Origin: JAPPLB01 sp965204095
GTDB taxonomy: Bacteria; Acidobacteriota; Terriglobia; Bryobacterales; UBA6623
Length of the DNA: 64,000 nucleotides
NCBI GenBank assembly: GCA_965204095.1
Contig: OZ241991.1
Coordinates: 5,208,001-5,272,000 of the forward strand
Reading direction: 5' to 3'
This document shows, in pieces, positions 35,215 to 44,370 of this stretch. The notes below the pieces were generated by a model. The model worked only from the letters and a program-made list of their open reading frames with translations. It made no database searches and was not told where the DNA came from. The translations under genes and the position numbers were made by a program. The number at the start of each line of letters is the position of its first letter. The stretch's first letter is position 1.

Positions 35215-35335
35215 ACATTCAGTTCGAGTACCAGTATCAGCCTCAGTCGCGTGCTCGCTTGGTGGCCCTGTGACCCCGTATAAGACAACGTGAACCCGGT
35301 ACATGGCGTCCGGATGTTGTAGCTGTTGGCCATCA

Positions 35336-37027
35336 TTATTCAGGTAGCGAGCGCAAGTTCCAGATTTTTCGACATGTCTCCAATAACATCTTCTGTCGTG
35401 TCAAAAGGCCATCTGCCGTCCATTTGTCGGCATTGAGGACTTGGGAAGTGATGGCGAACGGAGATGTCCCATTACGCGAAAAGTATTCCGTCTTCTTGCG
35501 CCGGAACGCGTAGTTCTGGGCCTGAGAGTTCTTTGCGCGTGACAACAGCACTAAGTTGGCAAGTCGGTCTTTCCAGAAGTCGCGCTTTTCCTCGTCTGGG
35601 AACAGCTTGACCCATTCACCGTCCTCTGCTGGGTTTTGTGGCAAGACATGCTCGACCGATACAATGCGATGATCATAGGTTGCCGAACCATCTGAAACTG
35701 CTTCATCCAACCGTAATAGGACGGACATGCGAATCCGCTGAATCTCGTAGATAGGACCATTAAGCTGTTGAATCACCGCTTTATCCTCCGAGTCCGACAA
35801 ATGGATCGGCGAATCGGAGCTTAGAACATCGTAGCCTGAATCAATCCAACGAATTAGGTCCGCATAGCGCCCGATCCTTTTGTTCACATTGTGCCGGAGA
35901 ATAAACATTCCGTAGGCGAGCGTGTCCAAGGCAGACAGGAACGCTGCTACTCGCTCGGGTACCTGGGAGAACTTCGAGAGGTACAAGATTGTTGGCGGCT
36001 GCCAATCAGCGTTGTCCAGCATGGCAAGGTGCCGGAGAGATCGGTTGATTTTCTCCGCGTCTTTCGTGCTTTCGAAGTTCTGGTTGACGATCCAGAAATA
36101 GGCTTCGTACATCGGCTTGAGAATCTGATCCACAAACCCCTTTGCGTCCTTGCAAGGTTGGACGTACTTGTGAAACTCGGCCTCTAAAGTTTCCGCGAGT
36201 TTCGCTCGACGATAAATCATGCGGATATGTGCGAAGAGATCTCGAAAGCGGTCACGCCCTAGACTCTCTTCGAACATTTCCCAGGTACGCGTATAGGTTT
36301 CGCGCTCTGACTCCTCCCTGATGTCACCGATGATGTCAGCCTTGAGAATATCCGTGGGCGAAAGATCGAGGCCTCGATCATTCATCACGGAAAAGACACG
36401 ATAGGCGGAACGTTTGCCGGATGTCTCCACGACTACAAGAAAGCAGTGTTGAATCATGAAGGTCAGGAGACATTTGCGCGTTTTGAAGTCGAGGGCATCG
36501 ACGCGTTTCGCGAGAAGGCGCGCGTTCTCCGCGATACGCATCTTGGCGGACTTCAGGTTCTGATCAGTGTCGGGAAGCGACTTTGTTGCACCCTTGCGTT
36601 GGACACTGGTCTCGAAGAAATCCTTCTCAAGAGCACGAAGTCGCAGCCGATAGAGATCCTCTGTGCCCGCAAAAGGATTCCCCTTTTCGCAAACGTAACC
36701 TTGGGCGTAGCCCGTCAGATGATCGTCCAAACGATCACGCAACACACAGATGAGAAGGGTGAGCGTTGTTAGCCGTTGCTGGCCGTCCACCACATCGGCT
36801 TCCGGCTTTTCAGGCCTCTTGATGAGCACGATGCTACCCATGAAATATGGCGATGTCTCACTAGAATTGCCCGCACTCATAGCATTCTTCAGATCGTCGA
36901 AAAGCTCTTCTGCTTCTTCGGTCGTCCATACATAAGGGCGCTGATAAGGCGGAATCGAAAAGCGGAATTTGTCACAGAACACGTCGCCCAATGCCTTTTC
37001 GGACGCTTTGATCTTCCCCATCACCAC
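35336..37027 (-). CDS. DUF262/DUF1524 endonuclease (GmrSD-type)
   Basis: 563 residues. DUF262 N-terminal domain with the PPYQRPYVW motif (about 26-34) and the DGQQR nucleotide-binding motif (VVDGQQRLTTLTLL, about 79-92). C-terminal DUF1524 HNH-like region with EHVLPQNP (His catalytic, about 450) and RLANLVLLSRAKNSQAQN. This architecture is that of GmrSD and related type IV restriction enzymes that cut modified phage DNA upon NTP hydrolysis; other DUF262 proteins act in BREX and Ssp systems. Lower GC than the neighbours. Start at 37027 or ATG 37021. Lies between a nuclease remnant and a HigA-like gene, a defence context. Confidence 0.8.
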   Translation of the reverse strand: MVMGKIKASEKALGDVFCDKFRFSIPPYQRPYVWTTEEAEELFDDLKNAMSAGNSSETSPYFMGSIVLIKRPEKPEADVVDGQQRLTTLTLLICVLRDRLDDHLTGYAQGYVCEKGNPFAGTEDLYRLRLRALEKDFFETSVQRKGATKSLPDTDQNLKSAKMRIAENARLLAKRVDALDFKTRKCLLTFMIQHCFLVVVETSGKRSAYRVFSVMNDRGLDLSPTDILKADIIGDIREESERETYTRTWEMFEESLGRDRFRDLFAHIRMIYRRAKLAETLEAEFHKYVQPCKDAKGFVDQILKPMYEAYFWIVNQNFESTKDAEKINRSLRHLAMLDNADWQPPTILYLSKFSQVPERVAAFLSALDTLAYGMFILRHNVNKRIGRYADLIRWIDSGYDVLSSDSPIHLSDSEDKAVIQQLNGPIYEIQRIRMSVLLRLDEAVSDGSATYDHRIVSVEHVLPQNPAEDGEWVKLFPDEEKRDFWKDRLANLVLLSRAKNSQAQNYAFRRKKTEYFSRNGTSPFAITSQVLNADKWTADGLLTRQKMLLETCRKIWNLRSLPE

Positions 37028-37198
37028 TCACCTCTCACTGTCGGTCAGGTGCTACTCTCTGAAAGCCTGTGTGCCGTTCCCACTTTGCGGGACAGGTGTC
37101 TGCTTTGAAGCGACCGAGGGCATCTTACCCGTTGGTCCTCACAGGCATAGGAAACCCACGTCACAAGGGCCTCCTTAAGTTAGCACCAAGTGACCATT

Positions 37199-37501
37199 CT
37201 ACGGCGCGGCTCGCTCGGTCGCCCGTTGTAGATCCCAGTCTGCCTGGAGCCTCATCCAGAACTGAGGGGAGGTCTTCAACAACCGCGACAATCGCAGGGC
37301 GGTATCCGCCGTGATCCGGCGCTTGCCGAGCACGACTTCGTTGAGACGATTCGCGGAAATTCCCAGTTGTTTCGCGGCTTGTGTTTGCCGGAGCCCCAAA
37401 GGTTTGAGGAACTCTTCGAGCAACATCTCCCCGGGCGGGATGGCTGGTCCCGGCCAACTCGGATCCCTGATGATTTTCTTTGATTCCAACTTTGCAGGCA
37501 T
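37199..37501 (-). CDS. higA: HigA-family antitoxin, without partner
   Basis: 100 residues. HigA/VapI-type XRE protein: IPPGEMLLEEFLKPLGLRQT, then AAKQLGISANRLNEVVLGKR helix-turn-helix and RLSRLLKTSPQFWMRLQADW. HigA normally pairs with an HigB RNase directly upstream. Here the upstream gene is the aminopeptidase and no HigB-like frame is visible, so it looks orphaned. It may act as a plain regulator. Confidence 0.8.
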   Translation of the reverse strand: MPAKLESKKIIRDPSWPGPAIPPGEMLLEEFLKPLGLRQTQAAKQLGISANRLNEVVLGKRRITADTALRLSRLLKTSPQFWMRLQADWDLQRATERAAP

Positions 37502-37522
37502 GGCTGTTCTCCTGGCGGGCCG

Positions 37523-38821
37523 TCAGCGGCCCAGCATCAGCTTTTCGATCTCGTCCGCCTCTTTCGGCAGCGCCTTGCTGAGCAACAGTGCCCCGTTCTC
37601 GGTGACGAGGACCATGTCTTCGATGCGCACGCCGAGATTTTCCTCCGGCAGGTAGAGGCCGGGCTCGATGGTGATGACCATGCCGGCCTTCAGAGGCTGG
37701 GAGAAGTCGATCGGGTCGTGCACGCCGAGTCCCACACTGTGACCGATGCCGTGGAGAAAGCGGGCTCCCATGGCTTCGCCGACCGCATCCCGTCCCGCTT
37801 CATCGAAATAGCGCTTCGCTTTGTGCGTGAGGCCGCGGAGCGTCTCGCCGGGCTTGACGGCGGCGATGACCTTTCGCTGAACGTGGAGCACCAGGTCGTA
37901 GATCTCGCGTTGCCGCCCGGTGAACACGCCGTCGACGGGAACTGTTCGTGTCAAGTCGGCAGCGTAGTGGGCGTATTCACCCCCTACGTCCATCACGACG
38001 ACCTCGCCCGGTCCCAGCCGCCGCCTGCCGGCCGTGTAGTGCAGTGCGGTCGAGTTCGGCCCGCTGCCGATGATCGGGGCATACGCGGGCCGCAGGCAGC
38101 CGCCATCGATCATCGCGGCCAGCATCGACCCCAGGATCTGGTATTCGTACAGGCCCGCTTCGATGTTTCGCCACGCTTCGATATGAGCTGCAATGGAGGC
38201 GTCAACCGCCTTCCGGATCAAGCGGATTTCGCCCTCGGATTTGACCGCCCGCATCGCCTCCAACTGGGCGCGAATATCGGCGATCGGCAACTCGCCGGCA
38301 TGGGTTTGCAGCTTTTCCCGTCGGTCCGGTTCGGGTTGCTCTCCCTCACCGGCTCGATGAGGGAATAGCGTGTAGACGTGCGAACGTTCCTTCGCGGCTC
38401 GGCTCAGCCGGGTAGCCAGGTTCGAAATGGGAAGCACGCTTTCAAACCCTGTCTGCGAACGGATATCCGCGTCGTCCGGCGCCGCTCGTGGCCCGTGCCA
38501 CTTTTCGTACGAAGGGTCGTCAGGCGGCAGGAAGAGCAACTCTCGGTAGACGCTTCCGTCGCCCTGGTCCGGGATCAGCAGCAGCGCAGCGCCGGGCTCG
38601 TTCCAGCCGGTCAGGTAATAGAAGTTGTTTTCCTGGCGGAACGGCGATCGGACCGCCTGCGCCTCCTGCCGCTCGTAGCCGAGGAGCAGGATGAGGCCAT
38701 CGGGATGAGCCTCCGACACGGCCCGCCGGCGCTGATGGTAGACCTCGAAGGCCTCTCGCTCCAGGCCCCGCGATGCGCCTTGCAGAAGGACGAGGAGCAA
38801 CAGAACAGCGAGGCGGCGCAT
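37523..38821 (-). CDS. Exported Xaa-Pro aminopeptidase (M24B)
   Basis: 432 residues with a signal peptide (MRRLAVLLLLVLLQGASRG). Aminopeptidase-P fold: N-terminal creatinase-like domain with RQENNFYYLTGWNEPGA, then the pita-bread domain with metal ligands in VVMDVGGEYAHYAADLTRT (two Asp), LHGIGHSVGLGVHD (His), TIEPGLYLP (Glu) and VRIEDMVLV (Glu). It removes N-terminal residues before Pro, here probably in the periplasm. Full length. The higA gene follows 21 bases downstream. Confidence 0.9.
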   Translation of the reverse strand: MRRLAVLLLLVLLQGASRGLEREAFEVYHQRRRAVSEAHPDGLILLLGYERQEAQAVRSPFRQENNFYYLTGWNEPGAALLLIPDQGDGSVYRELLFLPPDDPSYEKWHGPRAAPDDADIRSQTGFESVLPISNLATRLSRAAKERSHVYTLFPHRAGEGEQPEPDRREKLQTHAGELPIADIRAQLEAMRAVKSEGEIRLIRKAVDASIAAHIEAWRNIEAGLYEYQILGSMLAAMIDGGCLRPAYAPIIGSGPNSTALHYTAGRRRLGPGEVVVMDVGGEYAHYAADLTRTVPVDGVFTGRQREIYDLVLHVQRKVIAAVKPGETLRGLTHKAKRYFDEAGRDAVGEAMGARFLHGIGHSVGLGVHDPIDFSQPLKAGMVITIEPGLYLPEENLGVRIEDMVLVTENGALLLSKALPKEADEIEKLMLGR

Positions 38822-38900
38822 CCGCCTCAGTATAGGTAGGACGGTTCCGATGCATAATGAGCAAGCCAGTCCGCCCCCGCGCTGCAGAATTTGTTTCGGT

Positions 38901-38906
38901 TACAAT
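38901..38906 (+). promoter_or_regulatory. TACAAT -10 box
   Basis: TACAAT 35 bases upstream of the ATG at 38941; -35 poor. Confidence 0.3.
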
Positions 38907-38940
38907 TCAGACTCCTCGGCTTGATTGCCCCTATCGTCCT

Positions 38941-39372
38941 ATGGTTCTTGTTCGTGGCTTCTTTCGTCTGCTGGCCGTGGCGTTCACGCTCGTTGTGTCG
39001 CTGTTCCTGTTGGGAGTAGGCCTGCTCGCCATGGGGAACGCTGACACCCTGCGCTTCGACGTCGTGCCGCTGCTGACCGGGGAAGCATTGGCTCGCTTTC
39101 TGGCGGGGATGGGCATTCTGGGTCTTGGCGCGCTCATCTTGATGTTTCCCCTCAAATCGCTTGCGTCCTGGCTGTTGATTCTCTGGAACCTGGCGGTCGT
39201 CAGCATTCTGCTGTGCGCCGTCACGCGACCTTCCTATCAGTTCGATGGCATGGACCATTTCGAGAATGGAGTGTACTTGTTTCTGCTCGCTCTCGCGGCG
39301 CTTTGGGGAAGCTGGCTCCAGCTACGAGCGGCGAGAAGTCGAGGTCGCCTTTATGGAACACGTGCAGGATGA
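38941..39372 (+). CDS. Four-helix membrane protein of unknown function
   Basis: 143 residues with four hydrophobic helices (about 8-32, 47-67, 72-96, 112-132). No known family. I start at ATG 38941, since upstream in-frame codons cross the TACAAT box. The next genes (39400, 39811) are close on the same strand, so likely one transcript. Confidence 0.5.
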   Translation: MVLVRGFFRLLAVAFTLVVSLFLLGVGLLAMGNADTLRFDVVPLLTGEALARFLAGMGILGLGALILMFPLKSLASWLLILWNLAVVSILLCAVTRPSYQFDGMDHFENGVYLFLLALAALWGSWLQLRAARSRGRLYGTRAG

Positions 39373-39399
39373 TTCTCGAGCCGGCTCGCCGGCCGCATC

Positions 39400-39804
39400 A
39401 TGGAAGACCTGATACACCTCGTAGGCCCCCTTGCGGCACTGCTCTTCCTGCTATTGGGGCTCGCTTTCACCGTCTTCTCGATCATGGGGATATGGAAGAT
39501 GTTCGAGAAGGCGGATCAGCCGGGTTGGGGCATCCTGGTCCCGATTTATAACCTGATCCTCATTGTTCGGGTGGCGGGTCTGCCGGAATGGATGTTCCTG
39601 TTGCTTCTGATTCCCGTCGTCAACTTCGTGGCGATGATCATCGTGTCTCTGGAACTCCGCAAACGGTTTTCTAAAGGGGTTGGGTTCACGATCGGCTTGA
39701 TTTTCCTGCCGGCGTTGTTCTACGCCTTGCTCGGATTCGGCTCCGATGTGTACAGGCCGCGGCCTGCAGCTACGGAACATGCCCCGCCGCGCCCTGATCA
39801 ATAG
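39400..39804 (+). CDS. DUF5684-family membrane protein
   Basis: 134 residues. Three or four membrane helices with the typical segment IWKMFEKADQPGWGILVPIY followed by PVVNFVAMIIVSLELRKRFSK, a pattern of the DUF5684 family, sometimes next to signal peptidase. Function unknown. Confidence 0.7.
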   Translation: MEDLIHLVGPLAALLFLLLGLAFTVFSIMGIWKMFEKADQPGWGILVPIYNLILIVRVAGLPEWMFLLLLIPVVNFVAMIIVSLELRKRFSKGVGFTIGLIFLPALFYALLGFGSDVYRPRPAATEHAPPRPDQ

Positions 39805-39810
39805 CCTGCA

Positions 39811-40104
39811 ATGCGACTGCGCGCCACGCGTGACCGGCTGAAAGTCGAGCACTCGATCATCGAAGGCTTGCGTCGGGTGCTGGAAGACCTCCTCGAACAG
39901 AACACGGAAATTCGATCGATCATCCCCGGCGCGATCAAACCGGTTCGCAAGGCGCGCGGCAAGATCAAGATCCGAGTCACAATCCCGACGCTGACGGGAT
40001 GGAAGGGCATTGCTCTTGCAGCGGGCGCTCGGCAGGAACTGTTCTTTACGACGACGCTTTCGCAAGAAGAACTCGCAACTCGAATCGCAGCCGTCCTGGA
40101 GTAA
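39811..40104 (+). CDS. DUF2103-like protein
   Basis: 97 residues: KVEHSIIEGLRRVLEDLLEQ, IRSIIPGAIKP and GARQELFFTT fit the DUF2103 pattern (small cytoplasmic proteins once predicted to bind metal). Starts six bases after the DUF5684 stop. The family role is unknown. Confidence 0.65.
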   Translation: MRLRATRDRLKVEHSIIEGLRRVLEDLLEQNTEIRSIIPGAIKPVRKARGKIKIRVTIPTLTGWKGIALAAGARQELFFTTTLSQEELATRIAAVLE

Positions 40105-40107
40105 TTC

Positions 40108-40935
40108 CTACAGCCCGTACGCTTCAACGGCCGTCCCGTCCCAGAAACGCTCCTGTTCGGTATCGCTGAGGCGGGCAACGTATTTCTCGACGAGCCGGAA
40201 CCAGCGTCCATATGGGGTCGCCAGCAGGCACATGGGCCAGTCCGAGCCGAACATCAGACGTTTCGGCCCGAACGCGGAAAACACGGTGTCGAAGTACGGG
40301 ATGAGCTGATTTTCCGTCCAAGCACCCCAGTCCGCCTCGGTCACCATGCCTGAGACTTTGCAGTAGACGTTGGGCCGTTGTGCGAGTTGTGAGATGTTCG
40401 ACTGCCAGGGCGCAAGCAAGCCCTCCTTGATACGCGGTTTGGCGATATGGTCAAGAACAAAAACCTGATCCGGGTGCCGGTCGACGAACTGCAGCGTCTG
40501 TGGCAGATGCCGCTCGAAGATCAGGATGTCATAGACCAGACCGAAGTCCTTGAGCAGCGCAACGCCCCGATTGAAGTCGTCGCGCAGCATGTAGTGGTTG
40601 TCCGGCTCGCTTTGCAGGACATGTCGCACCCCCTTCAACTCGTCTCGATCAGCGAACCTTTCGATGTCTTCTCGTACGGAATCGCTCACGAGCGGGACCC
40701 AACCCACCACTCCGCGTATGAAGTCGTGCTCTTGCGCCCAGCCAAGCAGGTCTTCGGTCTCCGGCAGGGTCTGCCTTGCCTGTACCGATACGACGCCGTC
40801 AATGCCGGCTTCGGCGATCTCCCGCTTGAGGTCGAGCGGAAGGAAACTGCGGCGGATCGTCCGCATGCCGTCGTGAATCCAACCGTATTCCGACGGGGAA
40901 TAGCGCCAAAAGTGGTGATGAGAGTCGCACTTCAT
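40108..40935 (-). CDS. Amidohydrolase, L-fuconolactonase-like
   Basis: 275 residues. Metal-dependent amidohydrolase_2 fold: CDSHHHFW (two metal His), YDILIFERHLPQ, FVLDHIAKP (His), MVTEADWGAW, and RLMFGSDWPMC with the last metal Asp. This is the pattern of L-fuconolactonase and L-rhamnono-lactonase enzymes that open sugar lactones. The gene lies 57 bases after an aldo/keto reductase in the same direction, so the pair could oxidise a sugar to its lactone and open it (non-phosphorylating L-fucose type). Substrate is inferred, not shown. Confidence 0.75.
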   Translation of the reverse strand: MKCDSHHHFWRYSPSEYGWIHDGMRTIRRSFLPLDLKREIAEAGIDGVVSVQARQTLPETEDLLGWAQEHDFIRGVVGWVPLVSDSVREDIERFADRDELKGVRHVLQSEPDNHYMLRDDFNRGVALLKDFGLVYDILIFERHLPQTLQFVDRHPDQVFVLDHIAKPRIKEGLLAPWQSNISQLAQRPNVYCKVSGMVTEADWGAWTENQLIPYFDTVFSAFGPKRLMFGSDWPMCLLATPYGRWFRLVEKYVARLSDTEQERFWDGTAVEAYGL

Positions 40936-40992
40936 GGTTCCGGAACGATACCGCTATGCTGTCCTGCTCCGGTCGCTTGTCACCCCCGGGAC

Positions 40993-41958
40993 CTACTCGT
41001 CCCGCTTGCCCTCCATTGGGTCGGGGTAGTCCTGGTTCTCGGGATGCCCGCTCGGCCAAATGTGATGCAAGACCGGTGCGGCAAGAGCTTCGATTTCCGC
41101 AAGCAGCTCGGGATCGTTGGTCTCGCCGAAAATCTCGAGGTTCTGCCGTACCTGCTCCACCGTTGCCAGACCGACGAGCGTCGTCGAGATGTACGGGTGG
41201 TCCAGACAGAAAAGTAGCGCCACCTTCGGGGCAGGCTTGCCCCGCGCCTCGCACAGCTCCACGACTTTGCGGCCGACCTCCTTGACCTCGGGCGAGGCCG
41301 GATGCCACTCCGGCGCCCCCTGTGGGGTCAGGATGCGCAAATGCAGAGGCGATGCGTTGATCAAGCCGATGCCCCGCTCCTTGGCGAACGGCGTCATCAG
41401 TTTGTCCAGGTCGCGAGCCATGAGATTGTGGCGGGCATAGGACAGGATCGTATCCACGTGCGCGGCCTCGGCCACGCGTCGCAGCGCCTTGAGCTGGAGT
41501 CCCGTAATGCCGATGTAGCGGGCTTTGCCGGCCTGTTGCACCTTGCGGGCAGCCGGAACCGCCTCTTCGATCACTTGCCCCAGGTCCCCGAATTCGATGT
41601 CGTGGATCTGATAGAGATCGACATGATCCGTCCGTAGCCGCCGTAGTGATCGATCGATGCTCTCCTCGACCCGCTTCGCGGAGAAATCGAAGTCATTCAG
41701 GCCGTATCGCGAACATTTGGTCGCGATCAAGACTTCCTGCCGCCGCCCTCCCAACGCCTTGCCGAGCCGCTCTTCCGACAACGTCCGGCCATAGTAGGGC
41801 GCTGTGTCGAAGAAGTTGATTCCATGGTCGATGGCGAACTGGACTGCACGCTCGGCTTCACCCTCGTCGATGACGCCGTATTCATCCCCGAGCGGCGCCG
41901 CTCCGAAACCGAGGACCGAGACTTCGAGATCGGTTTGACCTAGTCGTTTGCGTTGCAT
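40993..41958 (-). CDS. Aldo/keto reductase, sugar dehydrogenase-like
   Basis: 321 residues, TIM-barrel NAD(P) oxidoreductase. Catalytic set: Asp in FFDTAPYYG, Tyr in the same segment, Lys in IATKCSRYG, and His in LYQIHDIEFG. The sequence MQRKRLGQTDLEVSVLGFGA and DFSAKRVEESIDRSLRRLRT is typical of L-galactose/D-arabinose/L-fucose dehydrogenase-type members. With the lactonase downstream it probably starts a sugar-oxidation pathway. No transporter adjacent. Confidence 0.8.
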   Translation of the reverse strand: MQRKRLGQTDLEVSVLGFGAAPLGDEYGVIDEGEAERAVQFAIDHGINFFDTAPYYGRTLSEERLGKALGGRRQEVLIATKCSRYGLNDFDFSAKRVEESIDRSLRRLRTDHVDLYQIHDIEFGDLGQVIEEAVPAARKVQQAGKARYIGITGLQLKALRRVAEAAHVDTILSYARHNLMARDLDKLMTPFAKERGIGLINASPLHLRILTPQGAPEWHPASPEVKEVGRKVVELCEARGKPAPKVALLFCLDHPYISTTLVGLATVEQVRQNLEIFGETNDPELLAEIEALAAPVLHHIWPSGHPENQDYPDPMEGKRDE

Positions 41959-42204
41959 GGGTCCACCTGGGGCCGCTGTTCCGCGATCCTCAGGCCCTAG
42001 CTAGTGTAGTACGTCAAACGGGTTGTAACTCTCGTAGGACATCTCGACCTCGGGAAGCTATCCGGAGCCGAGCCGAGCGCGTCCAACAGACAACGGACGA
42101 AAGGACGGATGCCGATGGTATGAAACTGAACGAAATGGGCTTGCGTCCCTAGTCATAGAGGCAGTCATGTTCCCGACAATTCTGCGATTGAGGAGGTTTG
42201 TGGT

Positions 42205-43692
42205 ATGTATTCACCCGCAATGAAGCATCGATTTCTCGCGCTTAGCGGAGCGTGCACGCTCATTCTGGCCCTTGCGGCCGTGCTCGGTACGGACCTGCTC
42301 CCCGGGTCGGCCTACGGCAAGACCGTTCCGACAATTCCCGCTCTGGCGGCGTCAGTCGGACCTGACTCTGACGCTAGCCGGATCCCCGAATCAGGCACGT
42401 TTGCTCCCACCATTAAAAAGGCTTCACCCGCCGTTGTGAGCATCACCGTGTCGATGACGGAGCACAGCCCGGCGGTCCGAGAGCATTTTGATGCACCGTT
42501 TTTTGGCCCCCGCTTTGGGCCGTTCCCCAATGAGGCCCCCCCGCGCCGGCGCCAGGGTTCCGGGTCGGGCGTCATCATCAGTGAGGAGGGTTATATCGTT
42601 ACGAATCACCACGTCATCGAAGGTGCTGACGAAATCAAGGTTCACCTCGGGGATAAACGGATCTTCGACGCGGATTTGATCGGGGCGGATGCGAAGACGG
42701 ACATCGCCGTTCTCAAGGTCACGGCAAGTGATCTCCCAGTGCTTCCTCTGGGCAACTCGGACGACGTCGAAATCGGCGATATCGTCCTGGCGATCGGTAA
42801 TCCTTTCGGCATCGGACAGACAGTAACGATGGGCATTGTCGGCGCGACCGGACGCGGAGACCTCGGGATCAAGCACTACGAGGACTTCATCCAGACGGAC
42901 GCCGCTATCAACCCCGGAAACTCGGGCGGCGCCCTGATCAACGTGCGCGGCGAACTGGTGGGCATCAACACCGCCATTCTTTCTCGGGGCTCTGGCGGCA
43001 ACCAGGGTGTGGGGTTCGCCGTTCCCGTGAATCTGGCGCACCACGTGATGACGCAGCTTGTTGATCGTGGCCGCGTCGTCCGCGGGTACCTCGGTGTCGG
43101 CATTCAGGATCTGAACCCGAAGATGGCGCAGGCATTCGACCTTCCCGATGCGCGAGGCGCCCTTGTGCGCTCCGTGCAGCCGGACAGTCCCGCTGCGGAT
43201 GCCGGTCTCGAGCAAGGCGACGTGATCATCGGCATCGACGGTGAGAAGTTCGATGACTCCCGCGAGCTGCGTTTCGGAATCGCTGCCGAGCAACCGGGTA
43301 CAACCCTGCGATTGGCGGTAATTCGCGATGGCGGCGAACGCACGATCCCGGTGCAACTCGGAGAATTCCCTGAGGAGAATCGCGGTCCCGAGCGCTCCTT
43401 CGATGGCGGGTCTTCCTCGATGGGGCTCACTGTTGACGAGCTGACGCCGGCGGTCGCGCGCCAATTGGACCTCCCCAAGGAGACGCAAGGAGTGGTCGTC
43501 GTCAATGTAAAACCCGGCAGCCCGGCGGCCGAAAAAGGCTTGCGGCGGGGCGACGTGATCAGCGAAGTCGCTCGCCGGCCGGTACTCGGGGTGGCGGACT
43601 TTCATCGAGCAGTTCGGGAAAGCAACGACAGCGTGTTGCTTTTGATCCACCGCGGAAACGATCCTTTCTTCGTCGTGCTCGAAACGAAGTAG
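42205..43692 (+). CDS. degQ: Periplasmic serine protease DegP/DegQ (HtrA)
   Basis: 495 residues. Signal peptide (about residues 1-37), then a trypsin-like domain with the triad His (TNHHVI), Asp (TDIAVLK) and Ser (NPGNSGGAL), followed by two PDZ domains (GYLGVGIQDLNPKMA; GLTVDELTPAVARQLDLP with GDVISEV). It degrades or refolds misfolded periplasmic proteins. Ribosome binding site GAGGAGG before ATG 42205. Monocistronic, since a strong hairpin follows at 43706. The 246-bp upstream region shows no clear sigma-E or -10/-35 signal. Confidence 0.9.
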   Translation: MYSPAMKHRFLALSGACTLILALAAVLGTDLLPGSAYGKTVPTIPALAASVGPDSDASRIPESGTFAPTIKKASPAVVSITVSMTEHSPAVREHFDAPFFGPRFGPFPNEAPPRRRQGSGSGVIISEEGYIVTNHHVIEGADEIKVHLGDKRIFDADLIGADAKTDIAVLKVTASDLPVLPLGNSDDVEIGDIVLAIGNPFGIGQTVTMGIVGATGRGDLGIKHYEDFIQTDAAINPGNSGGALINVRGELVGINTAILSRGSGGNQGVGFAVPVNLAHHVMTQLVDRGRVVRGYLGVGIQDLNPKMAQAFDLPDARGALVRSVQPDSPAADAGLEQGDVIIGIDGEKFDDSRELRFGIAAEQPGTTLRLAVIRDGGERTIPVQLGEFPEENRGPERSFDGGSSSMGLTVDELTPAVARQLDLPKETQGVVVVNVKPGSPAAEKGLRRGDVISEVARRPVLGVADFHRAVRESNDSVLLLIHRGNDPFFVVLETK

Positions 43693-43705
43693 GCAAAGAT
43701 CCCAC

Positions 43706-43732
43706 GGGCGGGTCGCAAGACCCGCCCTTCTG
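43706..43732 (+). terminator. Intrinsic terminator after degQ
   Basis: GGGCGGGTC and GACCCGCCC form a perfect 9-bp stem with a GCAA tetraloop (43706-43727), followed by TTCTG. The T tract is short, so termination may be partial. Confidence 0.6.
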
Positions 43733-43844
43733 TACCCGGATGTCCGAGCGTTCGCTTTAAGTCCGGGTTAGAACAATCCGCGGCTTTTGTTGACGCCTGC
43801 TCATGCCCCGACCCACAATACAAGAAAAGGGAAAAGGAGACCGA

Positions 43845-44282
43845 ATGGCGGTGCGCCGAACAACAAAGCTGCTTTTTGTCTTCTGTCTTGCCATGGCATC
43901 CGTGCCGCTGGTGAGTCAGCGCCCTTCGAGTGAGAAGAATCTCGAGACCGACACAGTCTCTCGCGGCCCGGCAACTCCCCTGAATCGTCAGGCCTCCGTT
44001 CTTGACATCATCAAGGTCAAGGGTTCGATCGGCAAGGTCGATCTGGAAAAGCGCAGTATCACCGTAGTGCCCCAGGGAAAGAAGGCAGGAGGCGAGGTCG
44101 AGCTCACCTTCCCCCAGCCGCGAGGCCGCGAGCAAATCAAGGTTTCGAAGAAGGCCGCCAAGCGCCTGGGCAAGAAGGACATCGAGTTGGAGGAATTGAA
44201 GCCCGGCGCCTCCGTGCGGCTCCAATACTATCCGAGCCTGCAACAGGTCATGGAATTGATCGTCGATCAGCCAGCCGGCTGA
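43845..44282 (+). CDS. Secreted protein, 145 residues
   Basis: ATG 43845 is preceded by AAAGGAG. Signal peptide (KLLFVFCLAMASVPL), then a small domain with KGSIGKVDLEKRSITVVPQG and basic segments. Resembles DUF5666-like or OB-type small periplasmic domains only loosely; not assigned. An upstream ATG at 43803 is less likely because it lacks a ribosome binding site. Confidence 0.55.
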   Translation: MAVRRTTKLLFVFCLAMASVPLVSQRPSSEKNLETDTVSRGPATPLNRQASVLDIIKVKGSIGKVDLEKRSITVVPQGKKAGGEVELTFPQPRGREQIKVSKKAAKRLGKKDIELEELKPGASVRLQYYPSLQQVMELIVDQPAG

Positions 44283-44370
44283 GGGCTCACCCACCTGCAC
44301 TTCTGACCAGACGGCCCTCAGAGGCAAATGCGGGTTCACTTGGATGAGGGGCTGTAATAATGGTGGCTCC

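Noticed and set aside
42001..42204. Possible promoter or stress-sigma site before degQ
   Set aside because: No -10/-35 pair or known sigma motif could be placed with confidence.
42424..43650. 408-codon frame opposite degQ
   Set aside because: Shadow of the protease gene, which has a complete catalytic triad and PDZ domains.
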